Positions 9,928 to 18,170 of a stretch of 64,000 nt of DNA are shown here, in pieces. Positions within the stretch are counted from its first letter, which is position 1; every line of letters begins with the position of its first letter. Under the pieces are notes generated by a model that did no database searches, was not told the DNA's origin, and worked only from the letters and a program-made list of their open reading frames with translations. A program made the translations under genes and the position numbers. This stretch comes from Psychrobacillus insolitus (GTDB taxonomy: Bacteria > Bacillota > Bacilli > Bacillales_A > Planococcaceae), in the NCBI RefSeq assembly GCF_003254155.1, contig NZ_QKZI01000001.1:1302001-1366000 (forward strand), in the 5' to 3' direction.

Positions 9928-10521
9928 TTAAGATGAAGAAACAAAATACCAATATTCATCAATCTTCACTATTTCTTTGAAATCTCCACCAAATGAGTCT
10001 AATTGTGGTTTTTTATCATTTGGAGAATAAACAAAACCAGAGAAACCATCCAACACTCCTCGGAATGTGAAGAATAAAACTGAATAACTTTCACTTTGTT
10101 TCTCAATTACTATGTCTCCACCACCCTTTGACAAGTGCTCATACTCGTCTGGTAAGTGTATAAGTGATGAATTATAAGAAACATTCGGTTCAAAGGTTCC
10201 ATCCTTTATTTTATAAATTACTTCATTTCTATCCGATTTGTTCTCCTTAAAATCTTTGTCTATTATAATCTGATTGAATGGAATGAGAAACAATAATAAT
10301 ATAGTAATTATCAGCACCACAAACGGCTTCCAATCCTTTTTCTTAAATAACCAAATGATTGACACAATAAAAACTACTAAGAAAAATCCATATACTAAAA
10401 ACCATACAAATGGCATGAAAAATGGCGTAAATATTTCGATAAGATTCCATTGAAAAAATTGCAGAAAAATTAAGAGTAAACAACTTAAAATAGATAACCA
10501 AAATAACCACTTAAACTTCAC
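9928..10521 (-). CDS. Hypothetical membrane protein (197 aa)
   Basis: Not recognised. Three hydrophobic segments lie in the first ~90 residues (about 4-22, 32-60, 70-87). A soluble, probably extracytoplasmic tail of about 110 residues follows, ending in YWYFVSSS. The start is a GTG (MKFKWLFW) with GGGAGG about 13 nt upstream, which is wider than ideal. It is the last of five co-oriented small membrane-protein genes (9.9-12.3 kb), each separated by 70-145 bp. An accessory role is possible but nothing in the sequence fixes it. Confidence 0.65.
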   Translation of the reverse strand: MKFKWLFWLSILSCLLLIFLQFFQWNLIEIFTPFFMPFVWFLVYGFFLVVFIVSIIWLFKKKDWKPFVVLIITILLLFLIPFNQIIIDKDFKENKSDRNEVIYKIKDGTFEPNVSYNSSLIHLPDEYEHLSKGGGDIVIEKQSESYSVLFFTFRGVLDGFSGFVYSPNDKKPQLDSFGGDFKEIVKIDEYWYFVSSS

Positions 10522-10666
10522 TGCACTTCAATTCCTCCCTTTAATATACTGTAACTGTCTTACTTACACATTAATATAATAGTAATTGTCTCTTAAAAAG
10601 AAATTACTCGTTTGTTTAATATAATCCTTGTTCAACAAAAGCATCCCTTACTTGAATAAATAATGA

Positions 10667-10939
10667 CTAGAAATTAAAGAAATATAAAGCGGAAATTAAT
10701 AAACTTAAAATTATAATAATAGTTCGAATCCAATAGAATTTTTTACTTATTCCTGCTTGTTTTTCTAAGTAACTGATATAGCTAGTCGATAATACAAAAC
10801 CAAAAAGTATAATTGCGTATCCTACAGTATCATTTTCTTTAAACAGAAACCTCATTGTAGCTATAGCAATGAGTATATTTCCGATTGTACCCATAATCAT
10901 ATTAAAATATAGAGCTTGTTTATTTTCTTTCAAAACCAT
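10667..10939 (-). CDS. Hypothetical small membrane protein (90 aa)
   Basis: Not recognised. Three predicted membrane segments (about residues 13-32, 38-56, 68-87) with short charged loops. The ATG start is backed by AAGAGGAGAG. Its stop is followed by the short repeated 3' motif GGGATGCTTTTGTTGAAC, also seen after neighbouring genes. Confidence 0.65.
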   Translation of the reverse strand: MVLKENKQALYFNMIMGTIGNILIAIATMRFLFKENDTVGYAIILFGFVLSTSYISYLEKQAGISKKFYWIRTIIIILSLLISALYFFNF

Positions 10940-11016
10940 CTCTCCTCTTTAAGCTACTTTCGTGAAATGTCCATATGTCAGAAACATTCCCGTTTGTTTC
11001 TAACACAGAAAAAAAA

Positions 11017-11580
11017 TTAACGTTTCAAATCTACTTGAGTTAATCCCGTATTGGTGGAAGAGGAAGGATCAAAAATAATTTTTTCATCCTTTACCCATTC
11101 AGCATTGTCTACTCCTAACACTTCTAAGCTGTCATTACTACCACCTCTAGACATAATAAACAGAGGCTCGTCATTCACTTTTTTCATTAACCCAGGAACG
11201 GAACTATAAAGATAAAAATTGTAGAAATGATTTGTTTCTCCTAAAGAAACATTTCTATGACCTATCATTACCTTAATATTACCAGTTGGAGAATTGATGG
11301 TATCATAGGAGTTATTAGTTAATGAGAACCAACCTAATATTAGTGCAACTATTATCGTTAAAAAAATAACCCAAAATTTTTCTATTTTGCGGACCCGTGC
11401 TAGTGCATAAAAAGCAGCTAAAGTTACTAGAATTGGTAAGATATTATTAGTCGACTTAATAAAGGTAAAGTAATAACCAAAAATAGCTAACAAAAAAACA
11501 AGCACATCAAACGCCAAAATTAATAGACAGAAAATTAATATTACGTCTGATTTTTGATTTTTTTTATATACTTGGTTCAT
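11017..11580 (-). CDS. Hypothetical membrane protein (187 aa)
   Basis: Not recognised. Four hydrophobic segments in the first ~90 residues precede an extracytoplasmic-looking domain of ~95 residues (ending GLTQVDLKR). The membrane anchor plus C-terminal domain plan resembles the 9928-10521 gene, but the sequences are not obviously homologous. It may be part of the same accessory cluster. Confidence 0.62.
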   Translation of the reverse strand: MNQVYKKNQKSDVILIFCLLILAFDVLVFLLAIFGYYFTFIKSTNNILPILVTLAAFYALARVRKIEKFWVIFLTIIVALILGWFSLTNNSYDTINSPTGNIKVMIGHRNVSLGETNHFYNFYLYSSVPGLMKKVNDEPLFIMSRGGSNDSLEVLGVDNAEWVKDEKIIFDPSSSTNTGLTQVDLKR

Positions 11581-11649
11581 TACTATCTCACCCCACTTTA
11601 TCTTGTTAGACCATCGATATGATGGTCTTGTTGAACTAAAGGCTACCCG

Positions 11650-11949
11650 TTAACTTAACAAAGAACCTAATACAAATGGTAAGACGATTAGCAATATAGA
11701 GCTTAAAATTAGAATTACTGTAAGACTTTTTGGAAGTTTCACTTTTCCCTTACCTATATACCACCCTGAAAATTGCAACTTATTCCTATACAAAACAAAA
11801 ATAAGTAATAAAATAGCTATCGCACTAAGCCATGAATATGATTTAGTTGCTTCATTGTTTGTATAAATACTTCCTATAATTCCCCAACCTAATGCGCCAA
11901 GTATTCCCGAAATAAATATTATGCGAAGTAATTCTAAAAATGTTCTCAT
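11650..11949 (-). CDS. Hypothetical small membrane protein (99 aa)
   Basis: Not recognised. Hydrophobic segments at about residues 8-28, 41-56 and 75-98, with a basic loop (GKGKVKLPKS) between the last two. The stop codon overlaps the repeated motif TTAACGGGTAGCCTTTAGTTC. Confidence 0.6.
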   Translation of the reverse strand: MRTFLELLRIIFISGILGALGWGIIGSIYTNNEATKSYSWLSAIAILLLIFVLYRNKLQFSGWYIGKGKVKLPKSLTVILILSSILLIVLPFVLGSLLS

Positions 11950-12026
11950 TCTATTCTCACCATCCTATATGATTCATTCTGGCTTCTCTTTATGATTAAT
12001 TTAATTCAACAAATCGCTACTGTAGT

Positions 12027-12248
12027 TCAATAAGAATTTTTAACTTCTTTCTTCTGTTTCTTGCGGTAAAAAAAACGCCATATATAAAAGAAAGTCCATG
12101 CTATTACTAACAATAACAAACAAATAAACTGATATTTTTGTTCACCATAAAATATAATGAGGCTTCCTATAATAAACGTTGGCACTGCCAAATAAAATCC
12201 CATTCTTACTTCCTTGTTTTTAAAACTTAATTCAAATCGTTCACTCAT
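12027..12248 (-). CDS. Hypothetical small membrane protein (73 aa)
   Basis: Not recognised. Two membrane segments (about residues 17-36 and 41-59) precede a basic tail (RKKQKKEVKNSY). The ATG at 12248-12246 (MSERFELSF) follows GGGGTGGAG by about 3-8 nt and is preferred over a GTG 30 nt upstream. It is the first gene of the five-gene small membrane-protein cluster. Confidence 0.6.
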   Translation of the reverse strand: MSERFELSFKNKEVRMGFYLAVPTFIIGSLIIFYGEQKYQFICLLLLVIAWTFFYIWRFFYRKKQKKEVKNSY

Positions 12249-12445
12249 ATACTCCACCCCTTTTATAACTTTCTTCACTAACCTTCCCTTTAATACGTTT
12301 AAAATGAACTAAGGTTCCAATTCTGAGATAATTACCCATTTTTTAATTACAAAAAATCAGTTTCTTTAAGCGAACACTTTAACATAAATATCCAAGGTGA
12401 ATTTATGAAGGGGAACCTATTTGCAGAGCCTTAAAAAATTAGTCA

Positions 12446-12600
12446 TGTTTTATAAAATACAGCAAAATGACTATACGGCTTATCCGAAATTAAGTGCAAA
12501 AATAGACTTTTCTCCTGTTTTTGTACTTATTTTAAAATATGTCGTATGTGGATTTTGGCCATTTTTGGGATTTGCGAATATTTTTTGGTGGGGTGGTTTT
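12446..12600 (+). repeat. Long palindromic dispersed repeat, copy A
   Basis: About 155 bp matching 61853-62010 at most positions. The shared central inverted repeat has arms ATACG(G/A)CTT..AAGT(A)CAAAA and TTGTACTTATTTT...GTCGTAT. The segment ends 20 bp before the csbA terminator. A 66-codon frame across it has no start context and I do not call it a gene. The rest of the 12249-12445 gap shows nothing clear. Confidence 0.75.
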
Positions 12601-12619
12601 AGGAGCGCTTTATTTCACT

Positions 12620-12664
12620 AAGAAAAATCCCTCTCAAATGTTATGAGAGGGATTTTTCTTTTTT
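12620..12664 (-). terminator. Terminator of csbA
   Basis: A perfect stem AAGAAAAATCCCTCTCA with a 7-nt loop and T-runs on both strands, so possibly bidirectional. The last codons and stop of csbA lie within the stem. Confidence 0.9.
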
Positions 12665-12904
12665 GCTGTTATAGCTATTTTGCATTCGTGTAGCATACCA
12701 AAATCCAATAGTTAGAGATGCTGCATCAATAACATACACCCACAGTTTATGTGTGTACCCCGCATAAACGGATGTAGCAAACAAAGCAACAGTCAATATG
12801 AGAGCGACCCAGTGGTTAAAAGTAATACGTGTGAACAAAATAACGAGTAGCGCCGGAACAATAATCGCTAAAGTTATTTGAGTTTCAATTGATAATGCTT
12901 CCAT
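12641..12904 (-). CDS. csbA: CsbA family general-stress membrane protein
   Basis: Small membrane protein of about 87 residues matching CsbA: PALLVILFTRITFNHWVALILT, then AGYTHKLWVYVIDA, with three membrane segments. In B. subtilis csbA is sigma-B controlled and of unknown function. The ATG at 12904 (MEALSIE) is preferred over a GTG six nt upstream because AGGAGAG lies 5 nt before it. It is adjacent to minJ, as in B. subtilis. Confidence 0.85.
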   Translation of the reverse strand: MEALSIETQITLAIIVPALLVILFTRITFNHWVALILTVALFATSVYAGYTHKLWVYVIDAASLTIGFWYATRMQNSYNSKKEKSLS

Positions 12905-12914
12905 GTCCACTCTC

Positions 12915-14084
12915 CTATCTGACCATTAACAAACCTAAACGATAATGATCATGTCTAAACAAAATATGTTGTCGTAACCGGAGTTCTCCATTATAATCTT
13001 GTACTTCTAAACGGCAATGTGCAGCATTTATTTGAATAGCTTCATACAACTCTTTTTCTGTTGTCACTTGTTGACCATTTACTTTTACAATACGTTCTCC
13101 GATACGAAGACCCATTTTTTCTGCAGGGGAGTTCGCTAATACACCAGCAATCATAACTCCATTCGATTGAGGTGAAATAGCATAGACACCCTGTGATTCT
13201 TTTTTATACGCAACAAACGAAATAACAACTCTAGCTATAACACCTAGACCAATTGCAATTACGCTGATTAGCGGCATGACATACCCGATCACTGCAACTA
13301 TTGTTATAACAATACCCAACTGCAAAACTTGTTTTCCATGCGCAGGGAAGAAATGTTCCGCTAAACTTCTTCTAGCTTTCTGCTGGAACCCAATAACAAA
13401 TGGGAATAAAATCAAGGAAAATGATGACTCTCCTAAAGTAAATTGTGGCCAATATGGAATATATGTAGAAATCACATCACCTGGTATAACTAATAATATA
13501 GGCAATAACCATAATCGTTTCGCCGTATATTCTACAGCTTCTACACCCCTAGAAGTCTTCACTAATGCAGGGGATGCATTATCTGCTCCATACTTTTGAA
13601 TCAATATTCCTTCCACAATTAATAGGAAGCCTGCCAAAATTGCTATTGGTACAATCGCTTCATCCATTATATCCATACCGATTAGGTCATACGAAAAAAT
13701 GGAAAATGACCAATCATACACAGACATTCCATATATAATCGCTGTTCCTAGAGCAATTGCATATATAGAGGATCCAGCTTGATACACAAATAGTAAAATA
13801 AACAATACTAAACAAGCACTATAAACAAGTAACCACGACACAGGAATAACTAATCCGACTACAATACTAATCACAGAAACTATTATTGCCCATGCATAAC
13901 CATCTAATAGGAGATGCTTTGCTTCTGAACCTCCCCACAAAATTCTTGTACGGAAATGTCTTCGTTCTCTTTTGACCCGAAAATAACCTAATAACACAGA
14001 GAAAAGAAGCGCAATATATACTACTGGATGAAGGAAAAACCGTCCGATTCCTTTTACCAATTCGATTAAAATTTCTTCTATCAT
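12915..14084 (-). CDS. minJ: MinJ-like PDZ-domain division topology protein
   Basis: Polytopic membrane protein of about 389 residues with eight or so hydrophobic segments and a C-terminal PDZ domain (VLANSPAEKMGLRIGE, then VKVNGQQV). In B. subtilis MinJ bridges DivIVA and MinD at cell poles and division sites. The assignment rests on this architecture plus position between csbA and ctpB. The start is the ATG at 14084 (MIEEILIELV), 6 nt after GAGGAGG; a GTG 15 nt upstream lies in the Shine-Dalgarno. Confidence 0.85.
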   Translation of the reverse strand: MIEEILIELVKGIGRFFLHPVVYIALLFSVLLGYFRVKRERRHFRTRILWGGSEAKHLLLDGYAWAIIVSVISIVVGLVIPVSWLLVYSACLVLFILLFVYQAGSSIYAIALGTAIIYGMSVYDWSFSIFSYDLIGMDIMDEAIVPIAILAGFLLIVEGILIQKYGADNASPALVKTSRGVEAVEYTAKRLWLLPILLVIPGDVISTYIPYWPQFTLGESSFSLILFPFVIGFQQKARRSLAEHFFPAHGKQVLQLGIVITIVAVIGYVMPLISVIAIGLGVIARVVISFVAYKKESQGVYAISPQSNGVMIAGVLANSPAEKMGLRIGERIVKVNGQQVTTEKELYEAIQINAAHCRLEVQDYNGELRLRQHILFRHDHYRLGLLMVR

Positions 14085-14165
14085 ACGCACCCTCCTCACT
14101 TGCTTGTATCCTTCCTTTTATTGTAACAAACGAGGAGGGCTTTGCGTATAGGATTTTTGGGTTAA

Positions 14166-15587
14166 TTACTTTTTCATATTATGTTGTAAATAACTAAGTC
14201 CCATTAATAGCTGCTTATCATTTTCTTTTCTAGCTTTATAATCTGTCACCGTTTTAGATAATGACTGAAATAATTCATTATTTATTCCAGTTCCCTTATT
14301 TAAACTATTTTCTTTTCGATAACCTTCAATTGCTTCTAATGTGTCTTCTCCAAAATATCCATCCTTGCGAATAATATTATATCCGAGTGTAGATAGAACT
14401 TGCTGGACATATTGAATCTCTTCCCCGTAATCACCTACTTGAAATTCCCCTTGCTGGAACTTCACATCCATTGTAAACAACTCATCCTGTTCTACTTCCA
14501 GTCCCGCACTAATTCCTTTGCCATGAATCCATTCTTGCTTTGGTGTGAGCCACTTATGTGTAGAGATTTTTAACTTTCCTCCGTTAGAAAGAGGATGTGT
14601 TTCTTGTACTGTACCCTTACCAAAGCTTTTTTCTCCAATAATCATTGCACGTTTATGATCTCTTAATGCACCAGCTAAAACCTCACTTGCAGAAGCACTT
14701 CCCCCATTTTGTAATAAAACCGTTGGGATTTTATTTAAATACGGATTTTTTTGCTCTGTTTTGAGCATTTCTAAAACACCTTTTGAATCTTGCATATAAG
14801 CAAAAGTGGACCCATTTTCTAATAACGTCCCTACAATAGATGAAACGCTAAATAAATAACCACCTGGATTTCCTCGCACATCCACAAGCAATCCATCGAT
14901 TCCTCGATCCATTAAAGACTTCGTTTGTTTTTCCCATTCTTCTGCTGTTTTTTCACCAAACAGAGAAATCGTGACAATACCTACAGAAAAATCATCTAAT
15001 GTGTATACTTCACTTGTCACGGTATGCTGTGCAATCAACGCTCGTTTCATATGTAACTCGACATGTCGATCTTCACTGCTCCGAAATACAGTTAAATTTA
15101 CATTAGTTCCCTTTTCTCCACTAAGCAATTGCACAAGGTCTCGCATTGATTTCCCGTCTAATTTTTCTCCATTTACTCGAACAATTTCATCTAATGGTTT
15201 TAGTCCTGCTTTAAATGCTGGTGAATCTTTTATAGGAGCAACTACGATGAACTTACCAGTAGAACTCATAATCTCTGCTCCAATACCTACCCGTTCTTCT
15301 GCCAGCGAAGATTCCTGAGCAATTGCTTCCTCTTCTGTTAAATACGTACTATGTGGATCCTCGAGTGCCTCTGCCATACCTTCAATAGCACCCTCCACTA
15401 TCAATTTATCACTCTTTGAAAATACCGCTTGTTTTTTAATAATCTGAAAAGCTTCATCAATTACTTTACTATCACTAACACTTCCACTTGACTGTTCTTT
15501 TCCCACTGTTTTTCCAAGCGAAACATATAAAACTCCCAATAAAATAACAAGTAATAATGCGTATAAAAAAATCCGACTTTTGCGCAA
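14166..15587 (-). CDS. ctpB: Carboxy-terminal processing protease CtpB (S41)
   Basis: Secreted, membrane-anchored serine protease of about 473 residues. An N-terminal signal-anchor (residues ~5-25) is followed by a PDZ domain (VVAPIKDSPAFKAGLKPLDE), then the S41 core with Ser in GGSASASEVLAGAL and Lys in GEKSFGKGT. A C-terminal peptidoglycan-binding repeat (DGYFGEDTLEAIEGY) completes it. In B. subtilis CtpB cuts SpoIVFA to help activate sigma-K. The start is the TTG at 15587 (MRKSRIFLY), 6 nt after AGGAGGG; the longer frame from 15611 would start inside that site. Confidence 0.92.
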   Translation of the reverse strand: MRKSRIFLYALLLVILLGVLYVSLGKTVGKEQSSGSVSDSKVIDEAFQIIKKQAVFSKSDKLIVEGAIEGMAEALEDPHSTYLTEEEAIAQESSLAEERVGIGAEIMSSTGKFIVVAPIKDSPAFKAGLKPLDEIVRVNGEKLDGKSMRDLVQLLSGEKGTNVNLTVFRSSEDRHVELHMKRALIAQHTVTSEVYTLDDFSVGIVTISLFGEKTAEEWEKQTKSLMDRGIDGLLVDVRGNPGGYLFSVSSIVGTLLENGSTFAYMQDSKGVLEMLKTEQKNPYLNKIPTVLLQNGGSASASEVLAGALRDHKRAMIIGEKSFGKGTVQETHPLSNGGKLKISTHKWLTPKQEWIHGKGISAGLEVEQDELFTMDVKFQQGEFQVGDYGEEIQYVQQVLSTLGYNIIRKDGYFGEDTLEAIEGYRKENSLNKGTGINNELFQSLSKTVTDYKARKENDKQLLMGLSYLQHNMKK

Positions 15588-15657
15588 GTTAACCCTCCTG
15601 TTTTTCTTCAATATATGTGAAGAAAGAAGAGTTTAATACTCGCACAAAAATCAGATA

Positions 15658-16236
15658 TTAATTGAGATTACTTACATACTCGGTAATCATTTGCTCATCC
15701 AATGGTCCAACGATTTTATTTTGAATCGTTCCTGTTGTATCGATCATATAAGTTGTCGGAATGGTAATAGCTTGATAGGTTTTCCCAACATTACCTTCTT
15801 CATCTAATGGAATTGGAAAACTTAATGCATAGTCTTTTTGAAAAGCTTCTACTTTATCAATCCCGGAATCTGAACTTGTTAAATTGACAGCTAAAATTTC
15901 TACATTTTCTTGTTCTGCCATGTCTTCATAATAATTTTGCAAATGGGGCATTTCTGCTTTACACGGTGGACACCAAGTAGCCCAAAAGTTGAGAATTACT
16001 TTTTTCCCTTTGTAATCAGCTAAAGTGACTTCTTTTCCATCCAATGTTTTTAAAGTGAACCCTGGAGCAGGATCGCCTTTTCCAGTCCCTTTATTTGCAG
16101 GATTTAAAGCTAAATCAGTGCCCATTTGTTCTGCATCGGAAAGTCCAGTTGCTTCATCCACATTGTCTTTCACAAATGAAAAAGTAGCTATCCCGACTAA
16201 ACATGCAATAACGAATAACCCAATTATTTTCTTCAC
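15658..16236 (-). CDS. ResA/TlpA-like thiol-disulfide oxidoreductase
   Basis: Extracytoplasmic thioredoxin-fold protein of 192 residues with an N-terminal membrane anchor (residues ~3-21). The redox motif WATWCPPCKAEMP (Cys89, Cys92) and the cis-Pro region AITIPTTYMID are present. ResA-type proteins reduce apocytochrome c cysteines; cytochrome c551 (cccB) is encoded 4 kb away, which fits without proving the role. Start GTG after GGGGG with 7 nt spacing. It could also be a sporulation StoA-like protein. Confidence 0.87.
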   Translation of the reverse strand: MKKIIGLFVIACLVGIATFSFVKDNVDEATGLSDAEQMGTDLALNPANKGTGKGDPAPGFTLKTLDGKEVTLADYKGKKVILNFWATWCPPCKAEMPHLQNYYEDMAEQENVEILAVNLTSSDSGIDKVEAFQKDYALSFPIPLDEEGNVGKTYQAITIPTTYMIDTTGTIQNKIVGPLDEQMITEYVSNLN

Positions 16237-16329
16237 ATTTTTTCCCCCGTACTTCTCATAATGCTCTTATTATATGACGAATAACAATAGAAATACTAAT
16301 AATAAGTGCTAGGGACAAAAGCGTAAGTG

Positions 16330-16527
16330 CTATGAGTTCCACACTAAGCATCTCCAGTTCCACGCAAATCATCTCGAGTTCCACACAAATCATCTCAAGT
16401 TCCACACAAGCCTCTCAGTTACACACAAAGCATCTCCAGTTCCACACAAGCCTCTCAGTTCCACACAAAGCATCTCAAGTTACACACAAATCCTCTCGAG
16501 TTCCACACAAAGCCTCTAAGTTACACA
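16330..16527. repeat. Degenerate ~21-bp tandem array (TTCCACACAA type)
   Basis: About ten units of 19-21 bp around AGTTCCACACAAATCATCTC, with TTACACACAA variants. Plus-strand translation gives a serine/histidine-rich low-complexity peptide with no ribosome site, so it is treated as non-coding. It lies in the gap between the ResA-like gene and the M23 gene. Confidence 0.85.
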
Positions 16528-16547
16528 ATCCCCTATAAAAATACAAT

Positions 16548-16581
16548 TAAAAGCTGCGAAGAATTTTTCCGCAGCTTTTTA
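16548..16581. terminator. Hairpin with T-tail
   Basis: AAAAGCTGCG pairs with CGCAGCTTTT around an 11-nt loop, with T-rich flanks on both strands. It may act in tandem with the hairpin at 16611-16653 to stop transcription from the M23 gene. Confidence 0.65.
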
Positions 16582-16610
16582 CTGTATATTATCATAATTT
16601 CTAAAAAGAG

Positions 16611-16653
16611 AAATGCCCGAGAAAGCGACGCTAGTAGCTTTCTCAGGCATTTT
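16611..16653 (-). terminator. Terminator after the M23 peptidase gene
   Basis: AAATGCCTGAGAAAGC pairs with GCTTTCTCGGGCATTT (one mismatch) around a 10-nt loop, followed on the minus strand by CTCTTTTTAG. Confidence 0.8.
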
Positions 16654-16732
16654 ATTTCTTATTAAATAACCAATGTATAAGGCTTACATACTATCCAGAG
16701 CGTTCCTCAATGAATAGTATGCAAATTAGCTA

Positions 16733-18142
16733 TTAAAGACTAATATATCGTAATGGATTTACTGAGTTTTTGTCCATACCTTGCCAGTTTCCTATGTGAA
16801 TTTCGAAATGTAAATGTGGACCAGTAGAATTACCAGTTGTTCCGATTGCTCCGATTTGCTGACCTTTTGAAACAGATTGACCAACACTTACGCTGATTCT
16901 GCTCAAATGTGCATACAATGAAGTAATCGTTTGTCCATCAATCGAGTGTGTTACCATTACTACGTTTCCATATGTACTAAAAGGACCCGCGTATGAAACT
17001 ATACCATCAGCTGCTGAAACTGCAGGTGTACCAGTACTATTTGCAATATCTATTCCGTAATGTGTTTTACGTACACCTGAAATAGGATGAATTCTTGTTC
17101 CATAACTAGATGTAAATGTCCCAGAGGCAGGTTTCGTCCAAGATCCCGAAGAAACTACTGGGGCTGCTGTATAAGTATTAGACTCACTTGACGATTGCTG
17201 ACTTTGACTTTGACTTTGACTCTGACTCTGACTCTGACTTTGACTCTGGCTCTGACTTTTTGCAGCTGCTTGACGTTGACTTTCTGCATCCGCTTGACGC
17301 TGACGTTCTGCCGCTTCTTGACGTTTCTTCTCTTCCGCTGCTTTTCTTGCTATTTCTGCAATACGTACTTGTTCTGCAGTAATTTTATTTTGAACGTCTT
17401 GACTCACATTTAATACTTCGTCTAAGTGTCCCTCTAATCCTTCTTTTTGTTCGTTCAATTTACTTTGCTCTACTTCTAATTGATCAATTAACGTATTTTT
17501 AGAGTTCTTTTGTGCATCTAATGAAGCTTTCAATTCAACTAATTGTGCTTTTCTAGCTTCTTGTTCTTTTAGTTTTTTCTCTACACTAGCTCGCTGTTCT
17601 TCTAAAGCAAGCTTATCATTCGCTTGTTCTTCTAATATACTACGGTCTGCTTCCATCAATGTATTGACAGCTGAAAAACGGTCAATAAAATCTACAAAAC
17701 TATTTGCTCCTAGTAAAACATCAATATAACTAACAGACCCACCACTCACCTGAACTGCACGAATTCGCTCTTTTAAAAGTGCATCGCGTTCCTCAATTTT
17801 GATTACCAATGCATCAATAGAAGCACGAAGTTTTTCAATTTCAGTAGTAGTTAACTCTATTTGACTTAATACCTCAGCAACTTTTGCTTCCGTATCTAAA
17901 ATTTTTGTATCTAGCATTTTAATTTGAGCCATTATTTGATCAACTTTTGAGCTATTTAAATTTATTTTACCTTCTGTTTCTTGAATGTTTGAATTAAGCG
18001 TTTCTTGCTTTTTTTCTAATTGCTGTTGTTGATTTTTTAAATCACTTAATGTATCTGCAAATGCACTTGGACCTGTCACTAAAAGTGCTCCAGTTGTTGC
18101 AATCGCCATTATCTTTAGGGCCCATTTAGAATTCTTCTTCAA
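16733..18142 (-). CDS. Coiled-coil M23 murein hydrolase (EnvC/CwlO-like partner of FtsEX)
   Basis: Secreted protein of 469 residues: signal peptide (to about residue 29, ...SAFA), a long coiled coil (~30-270), a linker with a serine-glutamine dipeptide repeat, and a C-terminal M23 endopeptidase domain. The metal-site signatures HYGIDIA and HLHFEIH are present. It is 28 bp downstream of ftsX, so probably co-transcribed. FtsEX-controlled coiled-coil hydrolases (EnvC, PcsB, CwlO) are established elsewhere, so this is likely the enzyme activated by this FtsEX. The TTG start follows AGGAGC. The linker is encoded by a hexanucleotide repeat (about 17195-17262). Confidence 0.9.
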   Translation of the reverse strand: MKKNSKWALKIMAIATTGALLVTGPSAFADTLSDLKNQQQQLEKKQETLNSNIQETEGKINLNSSKVDQIMAQIKMLDTKILDTEAKVAEVLSQIELTTTEIEKLRASIDALVIKIEERDALLKERIRAVQVSGGSVSYIDVLLGANSFVDFIDRFSAVNTLMEADRSILEEQANDKLALEEQRASVEKKLKEQEARKAQLVELKASLDAQKNSKNTLIDQLEVEQSKLNEQKEGLEGHLDEVLNVSQDVQNKITAEQVRIAEIARKAAEEKKRQEAAERQRQADAESQRQAAAKSQSQSQSQSQSQSQSQSQSQQSSSESNTYTAAPVVSSGSWTKPASGTFTSSYGTRIHPISGVRKTHYGIDIANSTGTPAVSAADGIVSYAGPFSTYGNVVMVTHSIDGQTITSLYAHLSRISVSVGQSVSKGQQIGAIGTTGNSTGPHLHFEIHIGNWQGMDKNSVNPLRYISL

Positions 18143-18170
18143 CTTTTTCTTGCTCCTCTCAAACTATCTC

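Larger units (their letters stand above)
9911..12032. repeat. Short 3'-end motif repeated between the small membrane-protein genes
   Basis: Four related copies lie just after stop codons, at 9911-9930, 10628-10659, 11627-11659 and 12004-12032. On the minus strand the consensus is approximately TTAACGGGATGCTTTTGTTGAAC. It could be a processed mRNA-end element or a remnant of tandem gene duplication. I recall similar short motifs between small genes in other Bacillus genomes but cannot verify this here. Confidence 0.5.

Noticed and set aside
12421-12621. Plus-strand 66-codon aromatic-rich frame before csbA
   Set aside because: It lies within the palindromic repeat, has no ribosome site, and the second copy at 61.9 kb does not keep the frame.
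16332-16538. Plus-strand Ser/Thr/His-rich small protein
   Set aside because: Low-complexity product of the 21-bp array with no Shine-Dalgarno and no conserved features.
17188-17413. Plus-strand Asp/Ser- and Leu/Thr-repeat frames
   Set aside because: Antisense reading of the hexanucleotide repeat that encodes the Ser-Gln linker of the M23 protein.
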